Assembly (NCBI GenBank): GCA_027035575.1
Contig: JALVUQ010000048.1
Coordinates: forward strand, 84,958-126,381
Length of the DNA stretch: 41,424 bases
Reading direction: 5' to 3'
Source: Desulfurellales bacterium
GTDB lineage: Bacteria > Campylobacterota_A > Desulfurellia > Desulfurellales > Hippeaceae
Below are positions 32,643 through 41,174 of the stretch, in pieces (the first letter of the stretch is position 1; the number at the start of each line of letters is the position of its first letter). Under the pieces are notes generated by a model. The model was not told the origin of the DNA. It saw only the letters and a program-made list of their open reading frames with translations, and did no database searches. Made by a program: the position numbers and the translations under genes.

Positions 32643-33605
32643 TTAATCGTTGTCGGTTATTGTAAGGTCAAAGCTTTTTTCATAAAGATTATCAACAATG
32701 CCGAAACCTTTCTTTTCTGCGGTTTCGGCAACTACTTTATTTTGTGAATAAAACCTGACTCCGACGCCCCGTTTTGTTAAATCATAAGCCAAATCAAAAA
32801 ACAGTTCGAGATTGTCAGGATTTTCAATGACAAACAGCGCCTTTTTTTGTTTTTCATCTAACTTTATCTGATGCACGTCCCTGTTTATATTCATAATATA
32901 CGGTTTTTCAATCAGAAGCTCTACGGCGTTTTTTAGGTTAAACTCTCTTTTTTTGGCTTCCAATTCGCTATAAACAACGTTCATAAATTCCAAATCGGCA
33001 AGCGTATCAACGGAAATTCTATGTTTAAGCTCATAAAAAATTTTATCATCGTATATGCAGTCAACTTTAAACATATCAGGTTTTAGATATACAATCGGAA
33101 ACTGATGTTCCCTTAAATTAGGCTTGTCAGAAATTATATCAGCCAACTCCCAGCACTTCTTTCTATAAACCCCCATACCCTCGTGAACGGCAGGCTTATC
33201 ACTCCTTTTACAAAAATCGACATAGTCGAGTTCTTTATTCTCAAGCATTTTTTCTATTAATTTGTCCAAAGAGGGAGCATATATCAAAGGACAGTCTCCG
33301 CTGATTAAAATCGGTATATCTGCATTGTACTCAAAAGCAGCTTTTGTGAGCCTACCCACAACGTCGTTTATATCACCGTCGTATAAAAAAATGTCAATGT
33401 TGTGTTTTTTTGCCTTACCGACCAACGGTTTATTATCCTCTTCAGTTGTTGTTGCGATAACAATTTTATTAACAAGCTCGCTTTTTTTAACGTTGAGGAT
33501 TGTCCAATCTATTAAATCTTTGTTTCCTATTTTTTTTAAATGCTTTTTGGGTAATCTTGACGAAGACAGCCTTGCGACTACAAAAGCCACGACATTTTCT
33601 TTCAT
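32643..33605 (-). CDS. Cytidylyltransferase-domain protein (SpsF/NeuA-like) with extra C-terminal domain
   Basis: This 320-residue protein begins with a nucleotidyltransferase domain of the CMP-sugar synthetase/SpsF type (about residues 1-225): 'VVAFVVARLSSSRLPKKHLKKI' without its last residues, 'IVIATTTEEDN', 'DVVGRLTKAAFEYNADI' and 'LISGDCPLI', where the Asp binds metal. Such enzymes activate sialic-acid-like or other surface sugars as CMP derivatives. The last 90 residues ('KALFVIENPDNLELFFDLAYDL' and on) form a second small alpha/beta unit resembling the beginning of a UDP-sugar hydrolase or PseG-like domain, but I cannot name it. GGAGG lies before the ATG. No sialic or pseudaminic acid genes are adjacent. 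Confidence 0.75.
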   Translation of the reverse strand: MKENVVAFVVARLSSSRLPKKHLKKIGNKDLIDWTILNVKKSELVNKIVIATTTEEDNKPLVGKAKKHNIDIFLYDGDINDVVGRLTKAAFEYNADIPILISGDCPLIYAPSLDKLIEKMLENKELDYVDFCKRSDKPAVHEGMGVYRKKCWELADIISDKPNLREHQFPIVYLKPDMFKVDCIYDDKIFYELKHRISVDTLADLEFMNVVYSELEAKKREFNLKNAVELLIEKPYIMNINRDVHQIKLDEKQKKALFVIENPDNLELFFDLAYDLTKRGVGVRFYSQNKVVAETAEKKGFGIVDNLYEKSFDLTITDND

Positions 33606-33657
33606 TTTATATCCTCCATAGCCATACTTAGCAAAACCTATGCCTTAACGATTTTAT

Positions 33658-33685
33658 TTGACATTAAATAATATACGTATATTAT
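33658..33685 (+). promoter_or_regulatory. Promoter of the toxin-antitoxin pair with palindromic operator
   Basis: The -35 TTGACA (33658-33663) and -10 TATTAT (33680-33685) are 16 bp apart. A perfect 18-bp palindrome, ATAATATACGTATATTAT at 33668-33685, fills the spacer and includes the -10 box. This is the expected position for autorepression by the antitoxin or the toxin-antitoxin complex. Confidence 0.7.
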
Positions 33686-33711
33686 ATAAAAAATAGACAA
33701 GGAGGTTAAGT

Positions 33712-33999
33712 ATGACACAAAAGGTAGGAATCAGAGATGTTATGAGAAACTTTAAGATATTGGAGCAGTACGACATTGTCGAGATAGAGGATAAAAAAAC
33801 AAAAAAGTTAAAGGGTTTGTTCATATCTGAAAAGTGGGCAAAAGAGTTAAAAGACAACATTGAAAGGATGATTGAACAAAAAAGGCAAGAAGAAGTCAAC
33901 GAGATAATGAAATTCGCCGGAATAGCAGACGGTGACACAAAAAACCTATCGGCTAAAGAAATAAGAAAGATGAGGGCGTTGAGCCGTGTGTCAAAATAG
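33712..33999 (+). CDS. Phd-like antitoxin of a type II toxin-antitoxin pair
   Basis: This 95-residue protein has a Phd/YefM-like N-terminus ('VGIRDVMRNFKIL' followed by 'DIVEIEDKKTKKLKGLFIS'), which would be the DNA-binding beta-alpha part. A charged helical C-terminus ('DNIERMIEQKRQEEVNEIMK' and on) is the likely toxin-wrapping tail. The start has AAGGAGG upstream. It overlaps the PIN-domain gene by 14 bp, the usual antitoxin-first order, and has an operator-like palindrome in its promoter. The family assignment is from pattern, not from a database match. Confidence 0.75.
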   Translation: MTQKVGIRDVMRNFKILEQYDIVEIEDKKTKKLKGLFISEKWAKELKDNIERMIEQKRQEEVNEIMKFAGIADGDTKNLSAKEIRKMRALSRVSK

Positions 34000-34405
34000 G
34001 GTGTTTTTGGATACGAACATAGTGATAGACATATTGGATACAAAAAGACCTTTGCACAATAAAGCCTCAAGACTAATTGAGTTTTTGACGTTAAGAAAGT
34101 TTGAGATTGCAATAAGTGAGGATATGTTAAGCACAATATTCTATATAGTAAAAGACAAAAAAGCTGTATTGAGATTTTTAAAGAATATTATAAACAGGTG
34201 GTTAATCCTCCCATACGGCGCAGATGTTATAAGAAAAGCCATAGATACAGCCTATGACAATGAACTCGATTTGGAGGATGTTTTGCAGTGTGTCTGTGCG
34301 AAAGAGAACAGATGCGGCTATTTTATCACATCGGATAAGAAATTTTTTACCTGCGGCATTGATATAGTAACCTACGACGAATTTTTCGACATAATAAACC
34401 TCTGA
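33986..34405 (+). CDS. PIN-domain ribonuclease toxin (VapC-like)
   Basis: This 139-residue PIN domain should be a metal-dependent RNase. The acidic residues of the active site are visible: the Asp of 'FLDTNIVIDILD' near the N-terminus, the 'EDVLQCVCAKENRCGYFITSDKKFF' region with Asp/Glu near residue 97 and Asp near 115, and an acidic residue in 'ISEDMLS' around 47. VapC toxins cleave tRNA or rRNA. GTG 33986 is the chosen start (GAGGG nine bases upstream); GTG 34001 is an alternative that would leave the first PIN strand just intact. The gene partner upstream is the cognate antitoxin. Confidence 0.85.
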   Translation: MCQNRVFLDTNIVIDILDTKRPLHNKASRLIEFLTLRKFEIAISEDMLSTIFYIVKDKKAVLRFLKNIINRWLILPYGADVIRKAIDTAYDNELDLEDVLQCVCAKENRCGYFITSDKKFFTCGIDIVTYDEFFDIINL

Positions 34406-34475
34406 AATTCCGTCTGTCTTTGTAAAAATTTCACAGCAATCATATAAAGACAAAACAAATCCGTAAGCTGCCCAT

Positions 34476-35246
34476 CTATTTAAATAGGTTGTTGATTATG
34501 CGAATTGCCGAAAAAATGACAATTGAGGTTATAATCATAATAACGGTAACCGGAACGGCATACGACAAACCGAAAGAGTTAAACCTGTCGTAAATCATAA
34601 CCGGTGCTGTCATAGGATGATATGCTATAATTACTACGGCGCCGAACTCTCCAATGCCGCGCCCCCACATCATCAATGCTCCGTTGATTATCTCTTTTCT
34701 TGCATAGGGCAGTGTTATTTTGACAAACGTCCAAAAAGAGTTGGCGCCGAGCGTTTTTGACACATTCTCAAGCCTAACGTCAACTTTTTTAAAGCCTTCT
34801 TTTGCCGAATTTATCAAAAACGGAGCAGAAACAAACATCATAGCTACCAAAATACCGAATTTCGTATCCAAAAACTCCACACCTATTTTTTTAAACGCCA
34901 CCCCCAACTCACCGCTTGCTCCAAACACCATCAACAGGGCTATACCGGCAGCGACATGCGGAACCATAACGGGTATGTCTATTATTCCCTCTACAATAGC
35001 CTTGCAGCAGAAATTGTGGCGCGATAGGAAATAAGCCAAAGGAACCCCTGTTGCAAGCACGATAACGGTTGCATAAAAAGAGACCTCAACGGTAAGTATT
35101 ATGGAGTTTAAAATGGCTCTATCCGACAAAGCCGAAATCAAATTTGAAACGGATGTGCTCGTTATGATTTTGACTACAGGTATGGCAAGAAACAAAAAAA
35201 TACCCAAAGAAAAAATGATTGTTAAAAATTTAAACAACCTTTCCAT
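34476..35246 (-). CDS. Molybdate/tungstate ABC transporter permease
   Basis: This 256-residue inner-membrane protein has about six helices and the BPD_transp_1 (ModB/WtpB/TupB) permease signature including the EAA-type loop 'VSKTLGANSFWTFVKITLP'. 'MMWGRGIGEFGAVVIIAYHP' is the conserved segment around the gate and is typical of molybdate and tungstate permeases. I start at ATG 35246 with AGGAG ten bases upstream, overlapping the ATPase stop region; ATG 35279 lies inside the ATPase gene. It is the last gene of the transporter operon. Confidence 0.9.
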   Translation of the reverse strand: MERLFKFLTIIFSLGIFLFLAIPVVKIITSTSVSNLISALSDRAILNSIILTVEVSFYATVIVLATGVPLAYFLSRHNFCCKAIVEGIIDIPVMVPHVAAGIALLMVFGASGELGVAFKKIGVEFLDTKFGILVAMMFVSAPFLINSAKEGFKKVDVRLENVSKTLGANSFWTFVKITLPYARKEIINGALMMWGRGIGEFGAVVIIAYHPMTAPVMIYDRFNSFGLSYAVPVTVIMIITSIVIFSAIRIINNLFK

Positions 35247-35247
35247 T

Positions 35248-36216
35248 TTAATCAAACTCCTGAATATCTTTTTTATCAAATCCTATATAGAGATTTTTAC
35301 TTTCCAAAAAATCGGTTTTTGCAGAGTTAATCGATACTATGCAGTTGTTGAGCAAAACCTTTATTCTGTAATGATTTTGAATTTTAAAAACGTTGTCAAG
35401 CTCAACTTTAAACGTAAATTCTTTGTTGGGTACTTTGTCGGATATTGCTATATCTTGAGGTTTGACGGAAAAAAATTTGTGCTGTTTTAAATCTATTAAC
35501 TTTGAAGGCAGAATGTTTTTAAACCCTAAGAATTCGGCAACTTTTTTACTGTTCGGATGTTCAAACAGCTCGCACATCGGACTGTCCTGATGTATTTTGC
35601 CCTCAAGCAGCACAATACCTCTGTCTGAAAAAAACATAGCCTCTTTGAAGTTGTGGGTCACATACAGAACGGTTAGCTCGTATCGTTTGTGGAGGTCTTT
35701 TAAAAATTCCATAAACGACAATTTAAATGTTAAATCAACGGCATTTAACGGCTCGTCGAGCAACAGCAGCTTGGGATTGCTCAAAAGAGCCCTTGCAACT
35801 GCAACTTTCTGTTTTTCTCCCCCCGAGAGGTTTTTAACACTCCTTTGCAGAATATTCGATATACCCAAAAACGACACCACCTCATCAAACATCCTTTTGC
35901 TGTTTTCATTTTTATGAAAAAATAGCGAGTAGAGGATATTCTTTTTGACGTTCATATTCTCAAACAGCATATAGTCTTGATAGACCATCCCTATCGCTCG
36001 TTTTTGAGGCGGAAGTTTTGCTATGTCGGTGCCGTCAAGCCAAATCTCACCTTCCGTTTTGTGAAAACCGGCTATTGATTCGAGCAGAACCGTTTTTCCG
36101 CTTCCGCTTCTGCCGATAACGGATAAAAATTCACCTTTTTCAATGTTTATATTTAAGTTTTTAAGTTCAAATACGCCTACTTTTGTTGTGAGGCTCTTAA
36201 TTTCAACAAAGCTCAT
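35248..36216 (-). CDS. Molybdate/tungstate ABC transporter ATP-binding protein
   Basis: This 322-residue ATPase has Walker A 'IGRSGSGKTVLLES', Q-loop 'VYQDYMLFENM', signature 'LSGGEKQKVAVARALL', Walker B 'KLLLLDEPLNAVD' and the H-loop 'YVTHNFKEAMFFSD'. The C-terminal 80 residues form a small TOBE/mop-like regulatory domain as in ModC/WtpC, where oxyanion can inhibit transport. Its ATG overlaps the binding-protein stop by 4 bp (ATGA). The order here is binding protein, ATPase, permease, which differs from the archaeal wtpABC order. Confidence 0.9.
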   Translation of the reverse strand: MSFVEIKSLTTKVGVFELKNLNINIEKGEFLSVIGRSGSGKTVLLESIAGFHKTEGEIWLDGTDIAKLPPQKRAIGMVYQDYMLFENMNVKKNILYSLFFHKNENSKRMFDEVVSFLGISNILQRSVKNLSGGEKQKVAVARALLSNPKLLLLDEPLNAVDLTFKLSFMEFLKDLHKRYELTVLYVTHNFKEAMFFSDRGIVLLEGKIHQDSPMCELFEHPNSKKVAEFLGFKNILPSKLIDLKQHKFFSVKPQDIAISDKVPNKEFTFKVELDNVFKIQNHYRIKVLLNNCIVSINSAKTDFLESKNLYIGFDKKDIQEFD

Positions 36217-37178
36217 TGTAATATTGACGCATCACCTGTGATTACAGGCGGATTTATAACGCCCTGACCGCACTCTTTCATTATTCTTTGTCCCTCTTTT
36301 GATAAAACGAATTTTACGAATAGTTTGGCTCCTGTCTTGTCGATAGGAGAATTTGCATTTTGAGGTATGGTTATGCCGTAAACCATAGGTGCACCTCTTT
36401 TAACAATGAAGCTGCCGGGTGTTTTGCCCGTAACTTTAAAAAATACCGTTTTGTATAGCTTTGAATATTTTTTATCGGCAAGGGAAATTTGCGGAGGTAA
36501 AGATATGTATCTCAAATGGTGTTGAACGGCAACCGATTTGTATAAGAAGATGTAGTCTATGTTATGCGTTTTAAGTAGGGCAAGCAAATCTGTTTCTTTA
36601 GGTCTTACTATAACCTTGCCCTTTTTTTCCATTCCTATCTTATAGTAGTTTGGATAGCCGAACAGTTTTTTAAAAAATCCCTTTAAACGGTAGTATTTTT
36701 CGGCAAGTTTAGCAACAAGCATCGCCCTGTAGCCGCAAGGGTCGTCGTTCGGGTTGGAATGTCCTACAATGACACCCTTTTTAAGCAGTATGTCAAACCA
36801 GTTTTTTGCATTGATTACATCGGCATATTTTGATTGTTTTGTAAACACTACAGCCATTGAGTTTGTTGCAAACAGTGCGTTGAATCTTGCGTTGTTTGTG
36901 TTTATAAGCAGATTATTAATGACAGAGTAATCTGCGGATGCCATAACATCGCAAGGTATGTGCAAATCGGCTATTTTTCTTGCAGCCATTCTTGAGCCGC
37001 TTGCCTCTCGCACAACAGTGTAGTTGGCATATTTTTTCTCAAACGCTTTTGCCATTTTTGCAAAAGGAACCGAAAGGCTGCCGGCGTGAAAAATGACGAT
37101 TTTCTTTTTTGCATACGATGGTGAAATTAAAAAAAGGCTTAAAAAGAACGCATAGATAAACAGCTTAACGTTTTTCAT
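36213..37178 (-). CDS. wtpA: Tungstate/molybdate-binding protein (WtpA-like)
   Basis: This 321-residue periplasmic receptor has a signal peptide (about residues 1-23, basic start then 'LFIYAFFLSLFLISPSYA') and the WtpA-type mature protein: 'VIFHAGSLSVPFAKMAKAF', 'REASGSRMAARKIADLH', 'VMASADYSVI' and 'GHSNPNDDPCGYRA', which is the ligand loop of WtpA rather than of E. coli ModA. WtpA proteins bind tungstate very tightly and molybdate as well. It is preceded by the ModE-like regulator with a 14-bp overlap. Confidence 0.9.
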   Translation of the reverse strand: MKNVKLFIYAFFLSLFLISPSYAKKKIVIFHAGSLSVPFAKMAKAFEKKYANYTVVREASGSRMAARKIADLHIPCDVMASADYSVINNLLINTNNARFNALFATNSMAVVFTKQSKYADVINAKNWFDILLKKGVIVGHSNPNDDPCGYRAMLVAKLAEKYYRLKGFFKKLFGYPNYYKIGMEKKGKVIVRPKETDLLALLKTHNIDYIFLYKSVAVQHHLRYISLPPQISLADKKYSKLYKTVFFKVTGKTPGSFIVKRGAPMVYGITIPQNANSPIDKTGAKLFVKFVLSKEGQRIMKECGQGVINPPVITGDASILQ

Positions 37179-37938
37179 ACTTTTTTATACTCCTTTTAGG
37201 TTTTTCAAATGTTCTGTCGGCATAAAACATCTCCATAAATTTCATATCGGCAAACTCCTCTATCTCCTTTTCAAGCTTTTTAAATTTGCGTATAAACTCT
37301 TTAGCCTCGTCCGTTATGATGCTTCCGCCGCTGTTTCTTCCCTTTGTTGCAATGACGTACTGCTTATTGGTGTTGTTTTCAAGGGTTCTTATGTGGCTCC
37401 ATATCTTCTTGTAGCTAACCCCAAGCTCTCTTGCTGCTGCTGCTATAGAGCCTTTTTTATCTATCAACTCCAGTATCTCGGCTTTACCTTTTCCCATAAC
37501 AATCCCCACATCTTTATTCTCAAACCACAACTTTGTTTTGACCTTTAATCTCAATCTTTTTTTCTCTCTAAAGCAGCCCAAAAGGCAGTAGATAACATCA
37601 ATATCGCTGTTTTTTATTGTTGAGCGCACTTTAAAAATGCCGTACTCTTTTGCAGCATTTAAGGCATCGAAACACTTGATTCTGTTGTTCGGGTCGGTAT
37701 ATTTTTTCAGCGCATCGTAAACCTTTTGATTGAACTGCCCTGTTTTTCTTGCCCCGAACTGCGCCAATTCGCAATTTTCTATTTTATAACCCGAACGCGA
37801 TGCGGTTTTGCCTACTTTTTCAGGGTCTATGTTTAACGCTTTTGCTATGCCGAGAGCTTTTGAACAATTAATTCTTCCGCGCTTATCGCTATACTTTGAT
37901 AGCAGGTTTTTAACCTTGTCATCCGTGACTTTATCCAT
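37165..37938 (-). CDS. ModE-like transcriptional regulator with duplicated N-terminal Cys domain
   Basis: The 257-residue protein carries a LysR/ModE-type winged helix at its C-terminal half (about residues 145-250): 'GKAEILELIDKKGSIAAAAREL', 'VSYKKIWSHIRTLEN', where the pattern matches the ModE DNA-binding domain, and the wing 'TKGRNSGGSIITDEAKEF'. In front lie two related units of about 55 residues (about 8-62 and 75-123). Each has the pattern 'I-x-C-x-x-A-L-x-x-A' and ends in 'C-x-L-x-x-F', giving cysteines near residues 25, 56, 89 and 118. Usual ModE has two C-terminal mop-like domains that bind molybdate; those are missing. It likely controls the operon it leads. No Shine-Dalgarno is apparent before ATG 37938. 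Confidence 0.82.
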   Translation of the reverse strand: MDKVTDDKVKNLLSKYSDKRGRINCSKALGIAKALNIDPEKVGKTASRSGYKIENCELAQFGARKTGQFNQKVYDALKKYTDPNNRIKCFDALNAAKEYGIFKVRSTIKNSDIDVIYCLLGCFREKKRLRLKVKTKLWFENKDVGIVMGKGKAEILELIDKKGSIAAAARELGVSYKKIWSHIRTLENNTNKQYVIATKGRNSGGSIITDEAKEFIRKFKKLEKEIEEFADMKFMEMFYADRTFEKPKRSIKKYEKR

Positions 37939-38054
37939 ACGATAAAATATGATTTTTTTGCATATTTTTCAAGATAAAAATATTTCGACCGTACGTGTAT
38001 GCCCGAAAGGTAAGTTTATGTATGTTTAAAGCGTTTTTTGTATTTTATGCGCTT

Positions 38055-39803
38055 TTATTCTGCTGCTATTTTGTTTTTTCCTGCCTGTTTTGCTTTGTAC
38101 AGTCTCTCGTCACACAAACATACCATATAGTTCATATTTTTAGGTATGTCTTCCGTTGAGGAAATGCCTCCGCTTATGGTGCAGCCAATCTCGTTTTCAT
38201 CGAAATGCACTTTCATTTTATTGACCGCTTGCCTAATTCTTTCTGCAATCATATATGCACTCTCTTTGTTTGTGCTGGGCAGAATAATCAAAAATTCCTC
38301 GCCACCGTATCTAATCGGAATATCAATAGAGCGTATGCTCTGCTTTATGATTTTTGCAATGTTTCTTAGAACGTCGTCTCCCGCGGAATGTCCGTATGTA
38401 TCGTTGACGTTTTTAAAATCGTCTATATCGAGCATTATCAAAGAAAGATTGTGTTTAAAACGCACAGCTCTTGCAAACTCCTGTTCGGAAATAAGCTGCA
38501 AATATCTGCGGTTAAACAAGCCTGTTAATGGGTCTTTTATTGTTTCTTCATACAGTTTTTTGTTCTTGTATTCCAGATTAAACAGATGCTTTTGATTCAA
38601 AACAGCCATAGAAACAGGTATTTCGAACTTGCTCATAACCTCAAGGTAGCTGGTTAAATCGTTGATATTGTTATAGTTGAAGGCTATAAAACAAACACCG
38701 TGATACTTGTCTTTTTTGTCTTTTATCGGAAATGCGTAGGAAGACTCCCTTATATTAAACATATTATGCAAAGAGGAGGAGTTGTAAAAAACTCCGCCGT
38801 TTTTCAGATAATAAGATGCGTTTAACATATTTCTTGTTTTTGTTTTATCTTCGATTAACCTGATATGCTTTTCTTCGGAGTCCATAACTATTACGTTTTC
38901 TTCGTCGTCATCGGCAACGTAAGCCCTTATGTACTCTATTGAGTAGAACTTGCCGAGAATTGTCATTATGGTGTCTATAACCTTAAAAAAGTTTTCATCG
39001 TAGGCAATGATGTTTATTATCTCATTCAAAGCCGTGTTTAGCTCTGAAAGCGTTATAATCTCCCGTGTATCAACATAGTCTCCGAACAGACCGCACTTTA
39101 GCTTTCTTAAATTTTCGATAATTGGTTTAATATGCTCTTTTTTTATGATTGAACCGTGTTGAGGAGCTATTAAATTGATAGGGCTGTGCTGCTCGATTTT
39201 GTCAAGCCCGTAATTCAATATAACGTTGCTTGGCATATAGTGTTCGTGAAACGGTTTGATGCTTTTTAAACAACTTTCCACATCCTTTGAGAAAAGTTCA
39301 AAATCGTCTGTAAATCCTCCGAAAATATCGCTTGAAAACAGTATTTTTGTTTTTTTGTCAAATGTGCAAAAAGCGCCCGGAAAATGCATATAGGGTGTAA
39401 ATATAAAGTTGAGCTTTTTATCGCCTGCTTTCAGTTTCCATCCGTTTTTTTCAACCTCGTACAGCTGTATATCCCAATTGTAGTGTTTAAGCAGCGCCCA
39501 GGCTCTCCAGTGGGTTACGATATATTTGTCTTTTGAGTCTATTTCATCCAGTATATCGTACATACATCCGACAATATCCGGGTCTTGGTGGTGACATATA
39601 AAATATTTTATATCGTTTAAATCAACAAGCTGTGTTATTTTTTTTCTTATATGCTCATATGTAATTCTTGAACCGGGGTCGATAAGTATTGATTCGTCTT
39701 TGTTCTTTATAAGATAAACGTGGCACTGAAACGGGTCGTTCTCTATTTTATGCCCGACCCAATAGGTATCCTCGGCTAATTCAATAGGTTTATCTATTGC
39801 CAT
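38055..39803 (-). CDS. ODP (di-iron metallo-beta-lactamase) domain - GAF-like - GGDEF diguanylate cyclase
   Basis: This 582-residue soluble sensor cyclase has three parts. Residues 1-245 form a flavodiiron-type metallo-beta-lactamase domain with likely iron ligands H72, D74 and D76 ('HHQDPDIVG'), H140 ('YMHFPGAF'), D159 ('SSDIFGGF') and H216 ('APQHGS'), as in the oxygen-sensing ODP family. Residues 265-410 look like a GAF-type sensor domain. Residues 420-582 are a GGDEF domain with 'DPLTGLFNRR', 'DIDDFKNVNDTYGH' and active-site 'YGGEEF' (500-504). R491 and D494, five residues before GGEEF, form an RxxD inhibitory site. It should make c-di-GMP in response to O2 or a related ligand. GAGGAAAAA precedes the ATG; it overlaps the desulfidase gene by 14 bp. 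Confidence 0.88.
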   Translation of the reverse strand: MAIDKPIELAEDTYWVGHKIENDPFQCHVYLIKNKDESILIDPGSRITYEHIRKKITQLVDLNDIKYFICHHQDPDIVGCMYDILDEIDSKDKYIVTHWRAWALLKHYNWDIQLYEVEKNGWKLKAGDKKLNFIFTPYMHFPGAFCTFDKKTKILFSSDIFGGFTDDFELFSKDVESCLKSIKPFHEHYMPSNVILNYGLDKIEQHSPINLIAPQHGSIIKKEHIKPIIENLRKLKCGLFGDYVDTREIITLSELNTALNEIINIIAYDENFFKVIDTIMTILGKFYSIEYIRAYVADDDEENVIVMDSEEKHIRLIEDKTKTRNMLNASYYLKNGGVFYNSSSLHNMFNIRESSYAFPIKDKKDKYHGVCFIAFNYNNINDLTSYLEVMSKFEIPVSMAVLNQKHLFNLEYKNKKLYEETIKDPLTGLFNRRYLQLISEQEFARAVRFKHNLSLIMLDIDDFKNVNDTYGHSAGDDVLRNIAKIIKQSIRSIDIPIRYGGEEFLIILPSTNKESAYMIAERIRQAVNKMKVHFDENEIGCTISGGISSTEDIPKNMNYMVCLCDERLYKAKQAGKNKIAAE

Positions 39804-40977
39804 TTTTTCCTCTCAATATTTCAATAGTCCTCATATCGAACATACCGAACGCCTCTTTGTATCTTTCGAGGTTTTTTATCGTGTCGTAAAATGTTTTTCC
39901 AAGCATACCGTCTTTGTAGTCAACGGTTGCCCCGCGTTTTGCAAACTCTATGCTTAAATAAGCTCCTTCAACCGCATTTGCGGCTTTCATAGCGCAGCTT
40001 CTTTTTGCACCGTCGCAGATAACACCGCCGTTTGCCACGATATAGTTATTAAAAGCGTTTTCAAACAAGGATAAGTTGTCGTCGATATAGAGTATTGCCG
40101 CCAAAACCCCAACCCCGGCAGCATGAATTGCACCGCATACTGAAGATATAAAACCAAGCCGAGATGTTATTAGAGATGTAACAAAGCAGGAGAGCAGAGC
40201 GGCTTTTGTTGTTTTCTCCTTTTCTGCATTTTTAGCCTGAGCATATTCAAGAGGGGCTATTATTGCGGTTAACCCTTTATTGCCGCTTCCGGCGCAGCTT
40301 GCAACTCTAATCTTATCGCCTTTCATTCTTGCATAAACGCTGCTAAAGACAGAATCATCGTCGTAGAGGCTTTTTTCCGCCGCCAAGATATTGGTTTTAA
40401 TGGCTTCTTCCATTTTTTGTCTCAAACTGCTGTCCTGATACATCTTATCGACATACTCAGGCCATTTATCAACATCGTAAAACTCCTTCTCAAAACATAC
40501 GGACTGCTCTTTGGATATCTCTTTATTTACTTTCATATCGTCGTTCAGTGATACGCAGACGATATTTGTATGGGAGTGTTCCGTAACGGCAACCGCCTTA
40601 TCACCGTCTTTATAAGCCGTTGTTTTTATGAACATATCGTTTTTGTCAACAACATTGATTTCAACTGTGTCGTATAGTTTTTTGGCCTTGTCTATAATTT
40701 CATTGTCCAGTTCGTTGAATATCTCAAGCTCATTTTCCGTATTTGCTATTAGATACCCATAAAGCAGGGCAAAAGTAACGCCTAAATTGTCCTGAGAGTT
40801 TGGAATTCCCGCCCTGTATGCGTTTTTAAATGTCATTTTATCAATCTCAAGAGATATTTTTTCTGCATTTTGTAAATATTTGCCGACATATGCGGCATTT
40901 AGGGCGATTGCAGCAGGCTCGGTGCAGCCTTGAGTGAACTGAATCATCTTTTTCATCGTTTTACACAAATAAAACAT
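39790..40977 (-). CDS. L-cysteine desulfidase family protein (CyuA/UPF0597)
   Basis: This 395-residue protein belongs to the serine dehydratase alpha-chain-like/L-cysteine desulfidase family, which uses a [4Fe-4S] cluster to turn cysteine into pyruvate, ammonia and sulfide. Conserved blocks are 'QGCTEPAAIALNAAY', 'RVASCAGSGNKGLTAI', 'SSVCGAIHAAGVGVLAAI' and 'VICDGAKRSCAMKAANAV', whose cysteines are the cluster ligand candidates. The start is uncertain: ATG 40977 is close behind a run of seven G, and ATG 40956 and 40947 are alternatives without a Shine-Dalgarno. Its stop overlaps the ODP-GGDEF start by 14 bp, so the two are probably co-expressed. Confidence 0.87.
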   Translation of the reverse strand: MFYLCKTMKKMIQFTQGCTEPAAIALNAAYVGKYLQNAEKISLEIDKMTFKNAYRAGIPNSQDNLGVTFALLYGYLIANTENELEIFNELDNEIIDKAKKLYDTVEINVVDKNDMFIKTTAYKDGDKAVAVTEHSHTNIVCVSLNDDMKVNKEISKEQSVCFEKEFYDVDKWPEYVDKMYQDSSLRQKMEEAIKTNILAAEKSLYDDDSVFSSVYARMKGDKIRVASCAGSGNKGLTAIIAPLEYAQAKNAEKEKTTKAALLSCFVTSLITSRLGFISSVCGAIHAAGVGVLAAILYIDDNLSLFENAFNNYIVANGGVICDGAKRSCAMKAANAVEGAYLSIEFAKRGATVDYKDGMLGKTFYDTIKNLERYKEAFGMFDMRTIEILRGKNGNR

Positions 40978-41174
40978 AACCCCCCCGTAAAATAAGAATT
41001 TAATTATTAAAACACTATAAAGAAAAAACCGTTTTCTTGCAACATTTTGTTGTCTTGCAAGGGATATTTGTAAAGAAGTCTCATTTAATTGTATATGGCT
41101 GTGATTATCAATATAATTTCACCTCACTTCCACCGAATTCTTGCCAATTCATTGAAAAAATAGTATTTTTTGAT

